Positions 43,233 through 53,773 of a DNA stretch of 64,000 nt are shown here, piece after piece. Numbering within the stretch: the stretch's first letter is position 1; the number at the start of each line of letters is the position of its first letter. The position numbers and the translations under genes are program-made. The notes under the pieces are model-generated. The model worked only from the letters and a program-made list of their open reading frames with translations, ran no database searches and was not told the origin of the DNA. Origin of the DNA: Wolfiporia cocos (taxonomy: Eukaryota > Basidiomycota > Agaricomycetes > Polyporales > Phaeolaceae); NCBI GenBank assembly GCA_029448655.1, contig JACCLO010000004.1, forward strand, positions 3,844,001 through 3,908,000, in the 5' to 3' direction.

Positions 43233-44555
43233 ATGGCCTCGGACCACGCCCGCGTTATCAACTTCGGCGCAGGCCCCTCTGCACTGCCGGTCTCCGTGCT
43301 GGAGGAGGCGACGAAGGGCCTCCTCAACTTCCAGCAGACGGGCATCGGCATCGCCGAGATCTCGCACCGCTCAAAGGAGTTTCAGGCCTTCCTCGCATCC
43401 GTCGAGGCGTCGATCCGGGCGCAGCTCGACGTCCCGCCCACGCATCGCATCCTGTTCACCCAGGGCGGCGGGTCCGGGCAGTTCTCTGCGGTCGTGTACA
43501 ACATGCTCGCTCGGTACCGCCTGCTGCACCCCGAGCGCAGCGCGGCGGACACGGTCGTAGACTATGTCGTGACCGGCTCCTGGAGCAAGAAGGCGGCGGA
43601 GGAGGCGCGCCGGCTCGGTGGCGCGCAGGTGAACATCGTAGTCGACTCGAAGCAGTTCTCAGAGAGCGGGAAGGCATTCGACCGCATCCCGCCCCACGAC
43701 GCGTACAAGTTCTCCGAGGACCCCGCGCTGGTGTACTACTGCGAAAACGAGACGGTCGACGGCGTGGAGTTCTCGCACGAGGACAGCGCGCCCACGTCGT
43801 TCCCGTTCCACCTCCTGCAGAAGGGCAACGCGCTGGCACCCCTCGTTGCCGACTACTCGTCCTCGTTCATGTGCCGGCCTATCCCCCACCTCGCGGATCA
43901 TGCAGTTATCTACGCAGGCGCACAGAAGAACATCGGCCCTGCCGGCCTGACGATTCTTATAGTCCGTGAGGACTGCATCGTCGACGTCGACGCGGCAGCG
44001 AAACTCGGCGCGGCGCCCGTGCCGATCACGATGTCCTACAAGACGTTGGCGGATGCTGGGAGCTTATACAACACACCCTCCGTGCTGCCGATCTACGTCG
44101 CCGGTCTGGTCCTCGAACGCATGCAGCGGCATGGCGGGATGAAGCATTACGAGGAGACGAACCGGCATAAGGCCGAGAAGGTATACGCGGCAGTGAAGAA
44201 GGGAGAGCAGCAGGGCAAGCTGCGCAGGAAGGTGCAGGAAGGGTCGGGAAGCTGGATGAATGTGGTTTTCGAGGTCGTTGGTGCCGATGCCGAGAAGAAG
44301 TTCCTCGAGGGTGCTGAAAAGCGAGGTATGAAAGGCTTGAAAGGACACAGGTGCGTGTCCTGTCTCTCGATGTTCGTCTGGGTCATAAACTTGCACGCCG
44401 CAGATCCGTCGGAGGTATGTTAACCATGCGATCATTAGTATGCGTACTCGAGACTAATACACCATCCAGGAATCCGCGTGTCCCTGTACAACGCAGTCAC
44501 GGAAGCAGAGGTGGATCGGCTCGTGGATTACATCGACAACTTCATCAATGAGTAG
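43233..44555 (+). CDS. SER1: Phosphoserine aminotransferase
   Basis: This PLP enzyme converts 3-phosphohydroxypyruvate and glutamate to phosphoserine and 2-oxoglutarate in serine synthesis. Exons 43233-44350, 44404-44414 (11 nt) and 44470-44555 give 404 residues. Features are VINFGAGPSALPVSVLEEA, the substrate motif SHRSKEFQ, TQGGGSGQF, the PLP aspartate region VADYSSSFMCRPI and the Schiff-base lysine in YAGAQKNIGPAGLTILIVRE. The last part, HRSVGGIRVSLYNA, with EVDRLVDYIDNFINE, is only produced if the 11-nt exon is included. The protein is otherwise in one long exon. Confidence 0.95.
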
Positions 44556-45454
44556 GTCACAGGAACAAGCTCAGTCTTATACATCTGTACTTGTAGAATG
44601 CAATGTATTTTCGTTGGACAAGCAGAAATCGCTCTGTATAACATATTTTGCCATCGTACGATGAATTGGGTCACTTTGCCGGAGTGGTTAACGGGATCGC
44701 CTGCTATTGCAGCTGTCAGCGGTTGGGCTTTGCCCGCGAGTGTTCGAATCGCTCAGGTGACGCTTTTTTTTGTCCTCTTCGTGATCAGGATGGCTGTGGA
44801 CAGTGTTACCTTACTATCGTTTGCTTCTGGCTGCGGCTGAAGCGACCCGCCACGCTCTTAACTAATGCCTGATCGCGATGCACCAACTGTTTGTGTACTT
44901 AAGTAGACATTGGGCGACGGGGGTTCCCTGCTATCCTGGAACACTTGAGTCTCCAAATCCTGCAGGCTTGTTCCAACGCATGCCCATGCCACCGGGTCCA
45001 GAGGGCTGCCCAACTCAGCTCACTCACTTCAATCAAGAGTGATCAATTGATCAGAACAAGACACTCAGATTCCTCATGTATGTTTGAGAAAACATATGAG
45101 ACACTTGGCACCAGTGCTCATGGTACCACATGTATGTATATCGGGGCTGCTGTTTGGCCAAGTCCCCTGCTTTGCCTCCTTACAATAGAGCCAATAATTC
45201 AGATCTATTATTCAGACACTCTTTCAAGTTGCTACTCTTTCAGCTCACTGCTTTGCCCAAGGCCCCATAACAGTAAGCCCATGCTGAGAGGGTATTCTGT
45301 CATGATCTGCAAGATCAGCACTGATCAACTTAAGCTTGTAGTTGCTGGCTTGCCACCACTGTAAAGGCATTTAAATCAAAATCCTCAATATTGCAACAAG
45401 TTGCTACATGTCTCTGAACAAAAGTCTGAAAGGAAAAAATTCCTTGAAACGGAG
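44556..45454. other. Intergenic region, AT-rich
   Basis: About 900 bp between SER1 and the tRNA gene. A 139-codon plus-strand frame (44945-45364) is open but low in recognisable motifs. Composition is clearly more AT-rich than the neighbours. Possibly an old insertion beside the tRNA gene, but no terminal repeats were found. Confidence 0.35.
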
Positions 45455-45460
45455 AAAAAA
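45455..45460 (-). terminator. RNA polymerase III terminator of tRNA-Asn
   Basis: On the minus strand six T residues follow the discriminator base of the tRNA directly, the usual pol III stop signal. Confidence 0.85.
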
Positions 45461-45563
45461 CTGCCCCAGTGAGGCTCGAACTCACGACCTTCCGATTTTG
45501 ATCCAGAGAGTTCAAGCCTCTCTTATAACAGTCGGACGCTGTAACCAACTCAGCCATGGGGCA
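45461..45563 (-). tRNA. tRNA-Asn (anticodon GTT) with a 29-nt intron
   Basis: Minus-strand cloverleaf: acceptor TGCCCCA pairs with TGGGGCA, discriminator G; T8 is conserved. The D stem GCTG/CAGC carries A14 and GG in the loop; the anticodon stem is TCCGA/TCGGA. The T arm is GTGAG-TTCGAGC-CTCAC. The anticodon loop reads CTGTTA, then 29 intron bases, then A38, so the anticodon is GTT. The intron begins after position 37, the canonical site. The discriminator G fits Asn. Confidence 0.92.
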
Positions 45564-45854
45564 TATATTGTGTAGATCGTCAATAGTACCTATGTATGGG
45601 ATATGCATAACAAAACTTATCAATACATCAGTCCAAGGGATTGAGTATGCGGAAGGTACATGGTATCGGATTCATGTTCTACCGTATACTGTATCAGCGC
45701 GCATCCCCGGTAATGGTTAACCGCAGAACTCCATCGTAATCCCAAAAAAAGGTGCAATGTGATCCCTCAGCGACGCGTTGAATTTAAACCATATATTGAA
45801 TGCGTAGGCCAACAGGCGGACCTCTCCGAAAAGCACAGATGCCCGAAAAGGTCC

Positions 45855-47310
45855 TCATAGGTACATCTCGTCCCAACCGTCCTCGTTCGTCGGTCTGTTT
45901 GAGATGACTGTAATAGCGGCATCAGGCGCACCGGACTCGTCACAACCTCGTGCGGGAGGTGCCTCGACCGCAGGAGTTTGCTTGGCATGTTGCCGTCCGG
46001 CCTCCTCCGCCTCCATCTCCCGGAGGGCATCCCACATATCCTCATCTTCATCTGGCTCTGGGCGTGGCTGTGATTTTGATGTGCTGGCGTTCGATGCGAG
46101 TATATCAGAGGAACCTGTAACAATCTCGTCTGGCAGATCGCCCATAAGCTCGTCCCACATGGCTTCATCGTCTTCTTCCATAGCGTTCGTGCTCGCGTTT
46201 GGTTTGGACTGGTAGACACTAGTAGGCAGTGGTGCAGGGAGGCTTTGAGCAGCAGCGGCCTCTTTCCGCCGTCTCTCCTCTTCCTCAGCGATCACAGCGT
46301 CGATGTCAAAGTCATCCATTTGTTCTGCGTCCGACGATGCTGGCTCTGGGGACGACGGTGGGCGTGAAGGCTCGCGAGAAGAATGTGAGCCTTCGTCCAT
46401 TAATGCGTCCTGGCTGGTCAGCGTCCTCTCATTCATGCCGCTGTCTTCGGCATCGCTCTCTTCCGCGTCTCCGACACTTTCAGGCTTTCGACCGTTGATG
46501 AGGCCCTTGGCCTCGTCACGCCACACGCCGAGGGCCACCTATAATTGTGTCAATCCACATATACAACGAACGCGGGGGACGCACAGACATGCATCCGCTT
46601 CGAGTGACACAGTTTCTCCACCTGTCGGACAGTATCGCGGAACTGCATCTTCGGATACAACTTGTGCGTCCAGAACTGGTACACTTGGAGCAGCCTGTTC
46701 AGATCTGACGCCTGCGTCTTGACGTAAGCGTATACAGTCATGCATATAGCATAGCACATACCTCATGGCCCTTTCCCCTTGGCTTGAAGTTTTTCGCCTG
46801 CTTTACGAGCGCAGGAAACCCGTCCGGAGAGAGCAGACGCGCTTCGTCCAGCTTCGGCAGCGGTTTCCTCTTCGCTTTCTCTGTTTCCTCTTTGGCTGCC
46901 TGTGCATCGGCGCCGGACTTGCCTTTCGTACTTGCAGAGCCGTTTGTAACGTCTAGAGGCGATGCCTTCGGATACTTCTTCGCGTGCTTGGCGTCCTCCT
47001 GGCGGCGCAACGCGTCTATGTCGAGAGCTGCGGGCAGCTCCACATCCGGTTCATCGTCGAGATTGTCAAACATGGCGTCAATCTCTGACTTGTTCACTGG
47101 AGGAGGTGGGGCCCTTCGTGCAGGCCGTTTCGCGGCCTCGTCCTCAGAATCTGAGTCGAAAAACAGGGTTGACCGTGGACGTTTGGATGCTCGTGGGGCA
47201 GAGGGACCTGCCTCGTCGCCGCCATCTTGGTATGCAGGAATAGATGTCGCGCGCGGTGGGGACTGGGCGAGCGGCGCGTCCCAGATATCTTCGAGTGCGA
47301 CTGCGGCCAT
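45855..47310 (-). CDS. CSM3: Replication fork protection complex subunit Csm3/Swi3/Tipin
   Basis: Partner of Tof1/Timeless that stabilises paused forks and mediates the S-phase checkpoint. The first exon runs from 47310 to about 46760. It begins MAAVALEDIWDAPLAQSPPR, has an acidic patch (FFDSDSEDEAA), then the start of the Swi3 domain (KPLPKLDEARLLSPDGFPAL, VKQAKNFKPRGKGHE). A middle exon continues ASDLNRLLQVYQFWTHKLYP, KMQFRDTVRQVEKLCHSKRM, and the last exon HVALGVWRDEAKGL followed by a long acidic tail. That tail has three Trp-containing acidic repeats: EAMWDELMGDL, DMWDALREME and GWDEMYL. The Swi3 domain is complete. Upstream lie three MCB-type boxes. Confidence 0.9.
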
Positions 47311-47334
47311 CGTCGTTGCAGGAGAGGTAGCGCG

Positions 47335-47372
47335 ACGCGTCCGGTAACGCGCTTGACGCGTCTGTCACGCGT
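47335..47372. promoter_or_regulatory. Cluster of three ACGCGT (MCB-like) boxes between CSM3 and NTM1
   Basis: ACGCGT at 47335-47340, 47356-47361 and 47367-47372, all inside 38 bp and 25-62 bp upstream of the CSM3 start. In yeasts, MCB clusters drive G1/S transcription of replication genes through MBF. CSM3 is such a gene, so the site and target agree. Confidence 0.55.
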
Positions 47373-47469
47373 CACTCGCACACGGAGATTGCGGTCGTTA
47401 CAAGCGGCTGATCGGCGGGCTGCAGGCTGCAGCAGCATCACATATTCTGTTCTACAAATCGTCGTCAAT

Positions 47470-48633
47470 ATGGCCCCGGGGATCCCTGAACCTGACGTGC
47501 AGAGCGGTATAGACTACTGGGCCAGCCAGCCGGCAAGCTACGACGGCGTTCTCGGTATGCACACATTCACAATCCCTTCTCAACTCTGCGCTGTCTAATC
47601 CTTCGCAGGTGGCTTTGGTAACGGGGTGAGCCTTGTCTACCTCTGAACCGCGAATGGCAGTTAGAGCAGCCTATGCCAGCCTCTCCCTCGGGTCGATGCT
47701 CTCGGGTCGCGACAATTCCTCCGCGGGCTCATGCCCGAACTCTGCACGGTCCCCTCTGCCCTCCGCCGTCTAGACGCACCCGCGTCGCTACCGCACCGGT
47801 ATCGTGCACTCGATGTCGGCGCCGGGATCGGGCGGGTCACCGCAGACGTACTCCTGCATCTCGTACATGACGTCGTGCTCGTCGAGCCCGTGGAAAGTCT
47901 CGTGCAAGAGGCCCTCGCGCGCGGCAAGGCAAGCGCAGACACGCAACACCGCAGAAAGAAGTTGGGGCCTTGGAAGGGGATACAAGAAAAGGCGAAGAGT
48001 GTCACGTTCATCCAGGATACACTGCAAGGCATCGACCCCATCCGTCCCTCGAGCTCGTCCAAGGTCCTAGGGCGCGTCGGCTATTTACCTCCTGCGGAAG
48101 ACTTGGATGAACCTTTTGATGTCGTCTGGGGCCAGTGGTGCCTGGGCTCGCTGAGCGATCCTGATCTTGTCAAGTTTCTGAAGCGGAGTCGCGCCGCGTT
48201 ACGGGACCCGTCGCATAGCCTGATCATCGTGAAGGAGAACTGTTGCGCGGACACCGAAGATGGTAAGCCTCAGACTGTGTATGACGATACTGACTCTACT
48301 TTGACAAGGTTCGTCCAATTTCGCGATCTCTCTTGCCACCACTTTGACCGGGCGAGTAATACAGGTCGGACCTCGCATGGAAAAAGCTGTTTGAGGAGGC
48401 CGGACTCCAGCTGATCCAGGAACAGACGCAGCTGGGTTTTCCTGAAGGCCTGTATATGGTCAGAATGTTGGTACCTCGATCGTCGAACTGTGCTCATTCA
48501 CTGGGGACTCGGGATCCAAGCCACTCGAAATATGCCGAGTGGCTTGGATCAAGGTTCACATTGCGATGATACGACTTTCTTGATTATTCAGAACACCGTT
48601 GACCCTCGTCCCACCAGGTATGCACTTCGTTAA
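47470..48633 (+). CDS. Alpha N-terminal protein methyltransferase 1 (NTM1/Tae1)
   Basis: This SAM-dependent enzyme methylates the alpha-amino group of proteins starting (Met)-X-Pro-Lys, such as ribosomal proteins. Exons 47470-47554, 47609-47625 (17 nt), 47680-48308, 48365-48466 and 48618-48633 give 282 residues. Motifs are YWASQPASYDGVLGGFGNG, LPRVDALGSRQFLRGLMPE, the SAM-binding YRALDVGAGIGRVTADVLL, VVLVEPVESLVQEA, DVVWGQWCLGSLSDPDLV, SLIIVKENCC and DSTLTRSDLAWKKLFEEAGL. The last exon restores the family end YMVRMYALR. It is joined across a 151-nt intron, about three times the local norm, that contains a perfect hairpin. Confidence 0.92.
48513..48550. repeat. Perfect 15-bp inverted repeat inside NTM1 intron 4
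   Basis: GATCCAAGCCACTCG at 48513-48527 and its exact reverse complement CGAGTGGCTTGGATC at 48536-48550, with an 8-nt loop (AAATATGC). The hairpin sits near the middle of the 48467-48617 intron. Confidence 0.92.
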
Positions 48634-48864
48634 ATACGCCACCGCGATGTCAACCGCAATTGCCCGCCTTCAGCTTATTTTTCAGGATTATGTAAAGTAT
48701 CATATACAATGGGTGTCATTCACGGCATCTATCTATCGGAACGAAGGCAGTCAGAATGTTGTGTACGTGATAGAGATACAGTGGGCCGTAGCAGGAGAGC
48801 AGAGCATGAAAAGGTAACGTAAACGGAGGAATGCATAGGTAATGCGTAAGTGAGCAGACATCTC

Positions 48865-50033
48865 TCAAACTGAGAACTCCGGAAGTGGACCGTCCACTAT
48901 TTTACTTGCCTCGCGCTCGCTGCGCGCCAGGACCGCTTCGCTGAGGCTCGTTCGCCGCTTTGGCTCGCCGCGCTCCCTGACACTCGGGAAGTTGCTGCGA
49001 ATAACTTTTTCAAGCTGAGGCCAGATCTCGTCTGACGTTGCCCCGCTGAGTGTGACCAGCTTCGCACTAGGGAGCGGCCTTGTCCCGTAGTATTCCAAAA
49101 GAGGTGAAGTGGCTGCGTAGAACTTCTCCAGCCGCCGGGCAAAGATTTCCTAAGAAAGAATACAGAGTGTCAACGGTGTGCACTTCGCATACAATATAAC
49201 ATGCGTACTGGATTATCGTCAGGCCGCTTGGTAAGCGGCTCACCAGTCTCATCGTCATGACCAGGGACCTTGGGTGGGTTATATGATAGGTTGTACACCC
49301 GCCCCGACGGCAGATGCACCCAGCGATCTGAGATTCGGCTCAAGATCACCTCGTCGGCGACATCGAGATTGACGACAAGACTCAGTGGGTGGCCTTGTTG
49401 GCTGTCAAATGGAAGGTCAGATTGCCGACTCCGCACGGTATGGCAGGCGCACTCACCGGAGGTGCTTGTCGAGGAGCTGCCCCTGACCCAGCGTTCGCGG
49501 GAAGCCATCGAGGATCCAATGCTGCAATGGATCTTAGGCCTGACACGTTGCCGTAATGAATGTGTGACCCTACCCTGTTGTGCAGCATGTCCAGCTTGCT
49601 CGTTACGACCTTGAGCATGATGTCATCGGGCAGCAGCCCGCCGGTCGCAACGACCTCCTCAGCCATGCGCCCGACCTCCGTCCTGACAGCACGTTGTCTG
49701 CATCAGACTCATGGCTGCCCCGGATAACGGATGACGAGGGGTGGCTCACCGCTCGGCTATATGTTGGCGTAACAGGTCCCCCGTCGACAGAGACAACACA
49801 TCGTATTTCTTCACGAGGCGGGCACTCAGCGTCCCCTTTCCCGCGCCCGGCTTGCCGAACATGAGCATGCGCAGAACTTTGCCCTCGCCATGGTCGTTCG
49901 CAATAATCCCTGCACCGACGTTGTTTAACGAGAAGGGCAGGGCTTTACCGGAGGCCGCGGATGATTGGAATGCCCGAGTGCATGTCGGTGCGCGCAGTTT
50001 CGGCCGAAGGATCGTGGTGAGAATAACCGACAT
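48865..50033 (-). CDS. ADK2: Mitochondrial adenylate kinase / GTP:AMP phosphotransferase (ADK2, AK3 type)
   Basis: This balances adenine or guanine nucleotides in the matrix. The protein starts MSVILTTILRPKLRAPTCTR (presequence). The P-loop is MLMFGKPGAGKGTLSARLVK, followed by DVLSLSTGDLLRQHIAER and EVVATGGLLPDDIMLKVVTS. WILDGFPRTLGQGQLLDKHL comes from the next exon, then VVNLDVADEVILSRISDRWV. The long LID (HLPSGRVYNLSYNPPKVPGH, DDETGEPLTKRPDDNP) has no zinc cysteines. The last exon continues EIFARRLEKFYAATSPLLEY. The LID sequence matches mitochondrial AK3/Adk2 enzymes. The extended N-terminus before the P-loop (about 55 residues) is longer than a minimal presequence. Confidence 0.9.
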
Positions 50034-50509
50034 GGTGATGCGCGCCCAGTCGACCGATTGGACAAGGGGAAGCTATAAGGGTGCGCGACGCGGGAGCTGG
50101 ACTGAGACGACCTCTTCTCTGCGACCCTGCGATGATTCTGTCCACTTCTGCGACAACATAATATCGGGACGGGCAATTACGGAATCGGCCGGCGTCAGCG
50201 CATGTGGGCCGATTCGCATCAGCTGCCTCACCTAGGTCTTCCGCAGAGGATGATGCGTGCTAGTCGTCTGCGATGAGCACGACGATACGACGATGCTAGC
50301 TGCGCTTGGTCTCAAGTACTCGTCCGACTTTCCCCACCGCCCCGCCCAGACTCGTCACGCGGCATCACGCGGTACAGTGGGTCGGTCGCGGCGGGGCTCA
50401 ACGTCTCATCGCGGCTCGCCCCAAAACGTACGATACACCCCAGTGGTGCGACGGTCAATGCCAATTTGCTATCGCATTTGTCATGCAGTGTGCACTTCGC
50501 ACTGCTTGG
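50034..50509. other. Intergenic region upstream of ADK2
   Basis: This lies between the ADK2 start and the COQ11-like stop, both on the minus strand. No gene is recognised. Confidence 0.4.
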
Positions 50510-51763
50510 TCATACATGCTGTCGATGCGCGTCAGGGCGCGTCTGTCCTTTTTGGTGCCATCCAATGAGTTCCCTCATCTCCTGCACCCCCAAGACGCCT
50601 CTAACATCAGACCGGCTGCTGCCGGCTGCTATACAAATGGCCTCGGCAACGTGGTCGACGTGAATTGGCGGGATACTCAGCGCGTTGGCTACCGAGTCCA
50701 GAGGCGATGGCGATCCGAGCGGTTGCGAGCTCGGCGCCCCGGGCATGGCGGAGGCAAGAGAACGCAGCACGCCGGATGGCGTTGGTAGTCCTTGCGGTAC
50801 GTTGGCATGTATGGTTGCAGATAGGTCAAGGAGCGCGGCTATGGGGGATGTGAGAGGTCGGAGGTGTGGATGGTATATCAGGCCTGAAGGTAGGTGAGCA
50901 GCAGGAAGCCAGAGCAATGCGGAAACACACTTGGTCTTACATACGCGGCGCGGTATTCTGGCTTGTCCCCTATCATATACTCGATGCCGAGTTCAGCTTC
51001 TCGCTTCGTCTCGATGTACCGTGCCGGGATGAAGGGACGGAATATATCCTCCGCTGACACGAAGATGAATGGTCGCGGTCCTGCTACCTGTACAGACGGC
51101 GGAGTCGAAACGAACGTCTCGCAGACTCGTAACGCTGCACCGAACACGCATCAGATATCAGAGACACGATAAGAACGTGAGACAGACCTGCGTCCCGGTT
51201 GAGCAATTCATAACTGCTCGGTTTTCCCCTGCTCTCAGCGAGGGGATTGCTTGACGGCCCGCTGCCGAAAACGTTGGACGCAAGGGTTCCGAAGAGTGCA
51301 GGCAGATTGCCGTCCTTCAACGCTGCCTTGTACTTCGTGTCCTCGAATAATGTCCCGAGTGTGTGCACGACGGCGGTCACTCCGGGCAGGAGGTGCGCAT
51401 ATGTCTCTGGTTGGAGCGCGTCTGCAGCCCGCCAGTCGACCTGTCAGATCCATTGAAGTCAGCAGGAGACATGGCCGAAGGGTAGGAAGGGGCAACACTT
51501 TGGATGTCCAGGCCGGTGAATGGCCTTTTGGCGTCCTGTATGGGGCACCAGACTGACTGTCCAGATGTTCTAGCCAGGCCTGCTGAAGAGCATCCAAAGC
51601 ACATGCCTTATGCTAGTGACTTGCATTCCCCGAGCTATAGCAGCCTTGCACACGGCAGAGCCTGCATGCGGTTACAGCTGTCCCTTCGAGGACCAAGACT
51701 GAGACACATACCAACGAACCCGTTGCCTCCTACTACCAGTACTTTTTGCAGAATCGGCTCCAT
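50510..51763 (-). CDS. Mitochondrial NAD(P)-binding atypical SDR (COQ11/YLR290C-like)
   Basis: An atypical short-chain dehydrogenase of the NDUFA9/Coq11 group, linked in yeast to coenzyme Q synthesis. The Rossmann motif VLVVGGNGFVGSAVCKAAIA is made by joining the first exon to the next. PYRTPKGHSPAWTSKV, AVVHTLGTLFEDTKYKAALK, a lid segment (GKPSSYELLNRDA) and PRPFIFVSAEDIFRPFIPAR follow; the equivalent of the SDR Tyr/Lys pair is RYIETKREAE. The last exon gives GLIYHPHLRPLTSPIAALLD and IPPIHVDHVAEAICIA. A longer start at 51820 (MRPTPNPAAFSSSP) is possible. Assignment to COQ11 is by overall pattern. Confidence 0.75.
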
Positions 51764-52132
51764 GGCTTGCAGAGCAGCGGGCGATGATGAGAACGCAGCC
51801 GGGTTGGGAGTCGGACGCACCGGGACTCGGCGCTAAGACGCTCACCGGCCGACGCGGTACCGTGACCGCGACGCCACTGACGCGTCGCGTGTAAGAATCC
51901 CGGCTCCTCCCGGTCGGGATTCTTGCTGCAGACGCTACGTTAGTCTTAGATTCCTACTGAGCTTGTACCATAACTTAGGAAGTGACGCGTCAATTGCAAG
52001 AATGGTACGCGCAGCCGTTCTGGGCCCGAGTCCTGTTGCTCATACCAACATCCTTAAACTATACTTGGGGCCAGTGAATTGTAAACTCGATAGTATTTCA
52101 CGCTGGGATATTTACAAACGCAGGATAGTTCG
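51764..52132. other. Intergenic region between COQ11-like start and hydrolase stop
   Basis: This holds the COQ11-like promoter. ACGCGT occurs at 51880 and within 51980-51995, and an inverted repeat lies at 51893-51924. No gene is recognised. Confidence 0.4.
51893..51924. repeat. 10-bp inverted repeat in the COQ11-like upstream region
   Basis: AAGAATCCCG at 51893-51902 and CGGGATTCTT at 51915-51924 form a perfect 10-bp stem with a 12-nt loop. Confidence 0.7.
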
Positions 52133-53246
52133 TCATTTTGAGCCTTCCACGGCCTCCTCAACCCGCTTAGAATCAGTAACGAACCCGTAGCTCTGGACAG
52201 CCGTGAGCGCGCATTCATCTAGATAGCTGATCATACTCACGTTACCCGCATTATACAGGACATTCTCTAACCCTCCCGTGGGAGATGTGGTGGCGATGCA
52301 GTCCTTTAGTGTGATGCAATCGTAGCCTCTGAAGTATGCATCGACGAGTGTTCCTAGGACACACTGGAACATAAGAGTCAGACCTGCGAGGTCGATTGGT
52401 CTATTTGGATATACCTGGTCTGCATTTACTCCCGCAAAGAAGAGTGTCGTTATACCGTGTTCTTGTAAGTACAAGTCGAGCGCTGTCTGATATCCCCAGA
52501 TTCCGCTCATCCTACAGGAGTTGAGCATCGCTGAACAGATGACTTGTTCGATGAGCGCACCGATTCTTGTGGATCCATACATCTGTTCCTTCTCTCTTCC
52601 CCTCCTCATACAATCCGTGTAACGGGCCATACAGGTCGGAGTTGTACTCGCCTCGCATCAAAAGTCGGCCGAACTGTCCGGGGAGCTGGGAACCGAACCC
52701 TCCACGTCCACCTTTCATGAATCCGCGGACAAGGGAAGGAGGAATAGTATGGAGTTCGTGCTCAGTGAGTCCCCAGTTTCTGAACAGAATATACCGTGAG
52801 CATCTAGCCAAGGTCCTCGAGAAACTCTATAGTCCGTACACCCAGAGAATCTTGATTCCTTGAGTGCGCAACGCGGGAACGACGTTCATGAGCGGGAGGA
52901 CGCACTCCAATCCCGTAGGATGATCCCTCAGGTCCGGGTGTAAGAAGAAACTACAAGAGAGATTCTGTCGTCGCGCATAGGTTAATTATACGCGAACGTA
53001 CTTCTGCATGTCGATAATCACAATCGCGCTCTTGTCCTTTGCTACCCTCACTGTGCGCTCTCCGTCCACAGGGATATCTAACTGGGTCTCAAGGCGCAAT
53101 GGAGGCGTCTGCACACCGTCTCCCTGCTTAGACAAGTGCGTCTCGCGGGTCAAGTCGACCAGTCCCGACGGGTACTCGACCCAGAACGAGGCAGAATTGC
53201 CGTATTCGATCGGCTCAGTGACATGCGGGCGGACTGGGATCGTCAT
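52133..53246 (-). CDS. Isochorismatase-fold cysteine hydrolase
   Basis: A predicted amidohydrolase-like enzyme of the isochorismatase superfamily; the substrate is unknown. The first exon gives a 75-residue N-terminal extension (EYGNSASFWVEYPSGLVDLT) before the catalytic Asp in KSAIVIIDMQ. NFFLHPDLRDHPTGLE and VVPALRTQGIKILWVYGLTE follow. The region around FGSQLPGQFGRLLMRGEYNS leads to the catalytic Lys segment VWI-HKNRMSGIWG. FAGVNADQ joins to CVLGTLVDAYFRGYDC, with the nucleophilic Cys directly after the junction. The end is SYGFVTDSKRVEEAVEGSK. All three triad positions (Asp, Lys, Cys) are present. About five exons. Confidence 0.85.
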
Positions 53247-53773
53247 GGACGAATACTAGGAGGAGATCGCAAGTACTGGTAGGCGAGCGATGACGGTGGT
53301 ATCGCCGTGGTTCCGCTCCGTAACATGGCACAGATAAGGCTGATGAAACTGTGGGACGTATGTGAGCCTAGATGGGTGGCGCGTGGGATTGTGTTGATAA
53401 CGCAGCGAGCGAGCGGTTGTGCCGGCCGTGCCGCTCAGTCGCCCGCAGCTGTGGTTGTCCATATATGTCAAGCATAGTATTCAATGTTATGGAGCTGTAC
53501 TCGGTGATTGGCTTGATTTCGCTTGATGAGGACAGTCAAAGTTGTGCGTAGAGCGACTGACTATTGAAAGCAACGACTAGGGCTACATGGTTGCGTACAA
53601 GTTGCATGCTACACGCGAGGTACAAGATCATTGCGCCCCCTGGGCGGCCATATAGATAGTACCGTTCTGGACGGCGGAGGCAGAGCAGGAACCCATCCTT
53701 GACTGTTGAGCGAGACCCAGCTCGCTCCATGCCAAAGCAGGTTTCTTTTGAGTTTTCTGTGCGATCGAGAACC

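Noticed and set aside
44945..45364. 139-codon plus-strand frame
   Set aside because: Ser/Cys/Leu-rich without motifs, AT-rich context, no splice structure.
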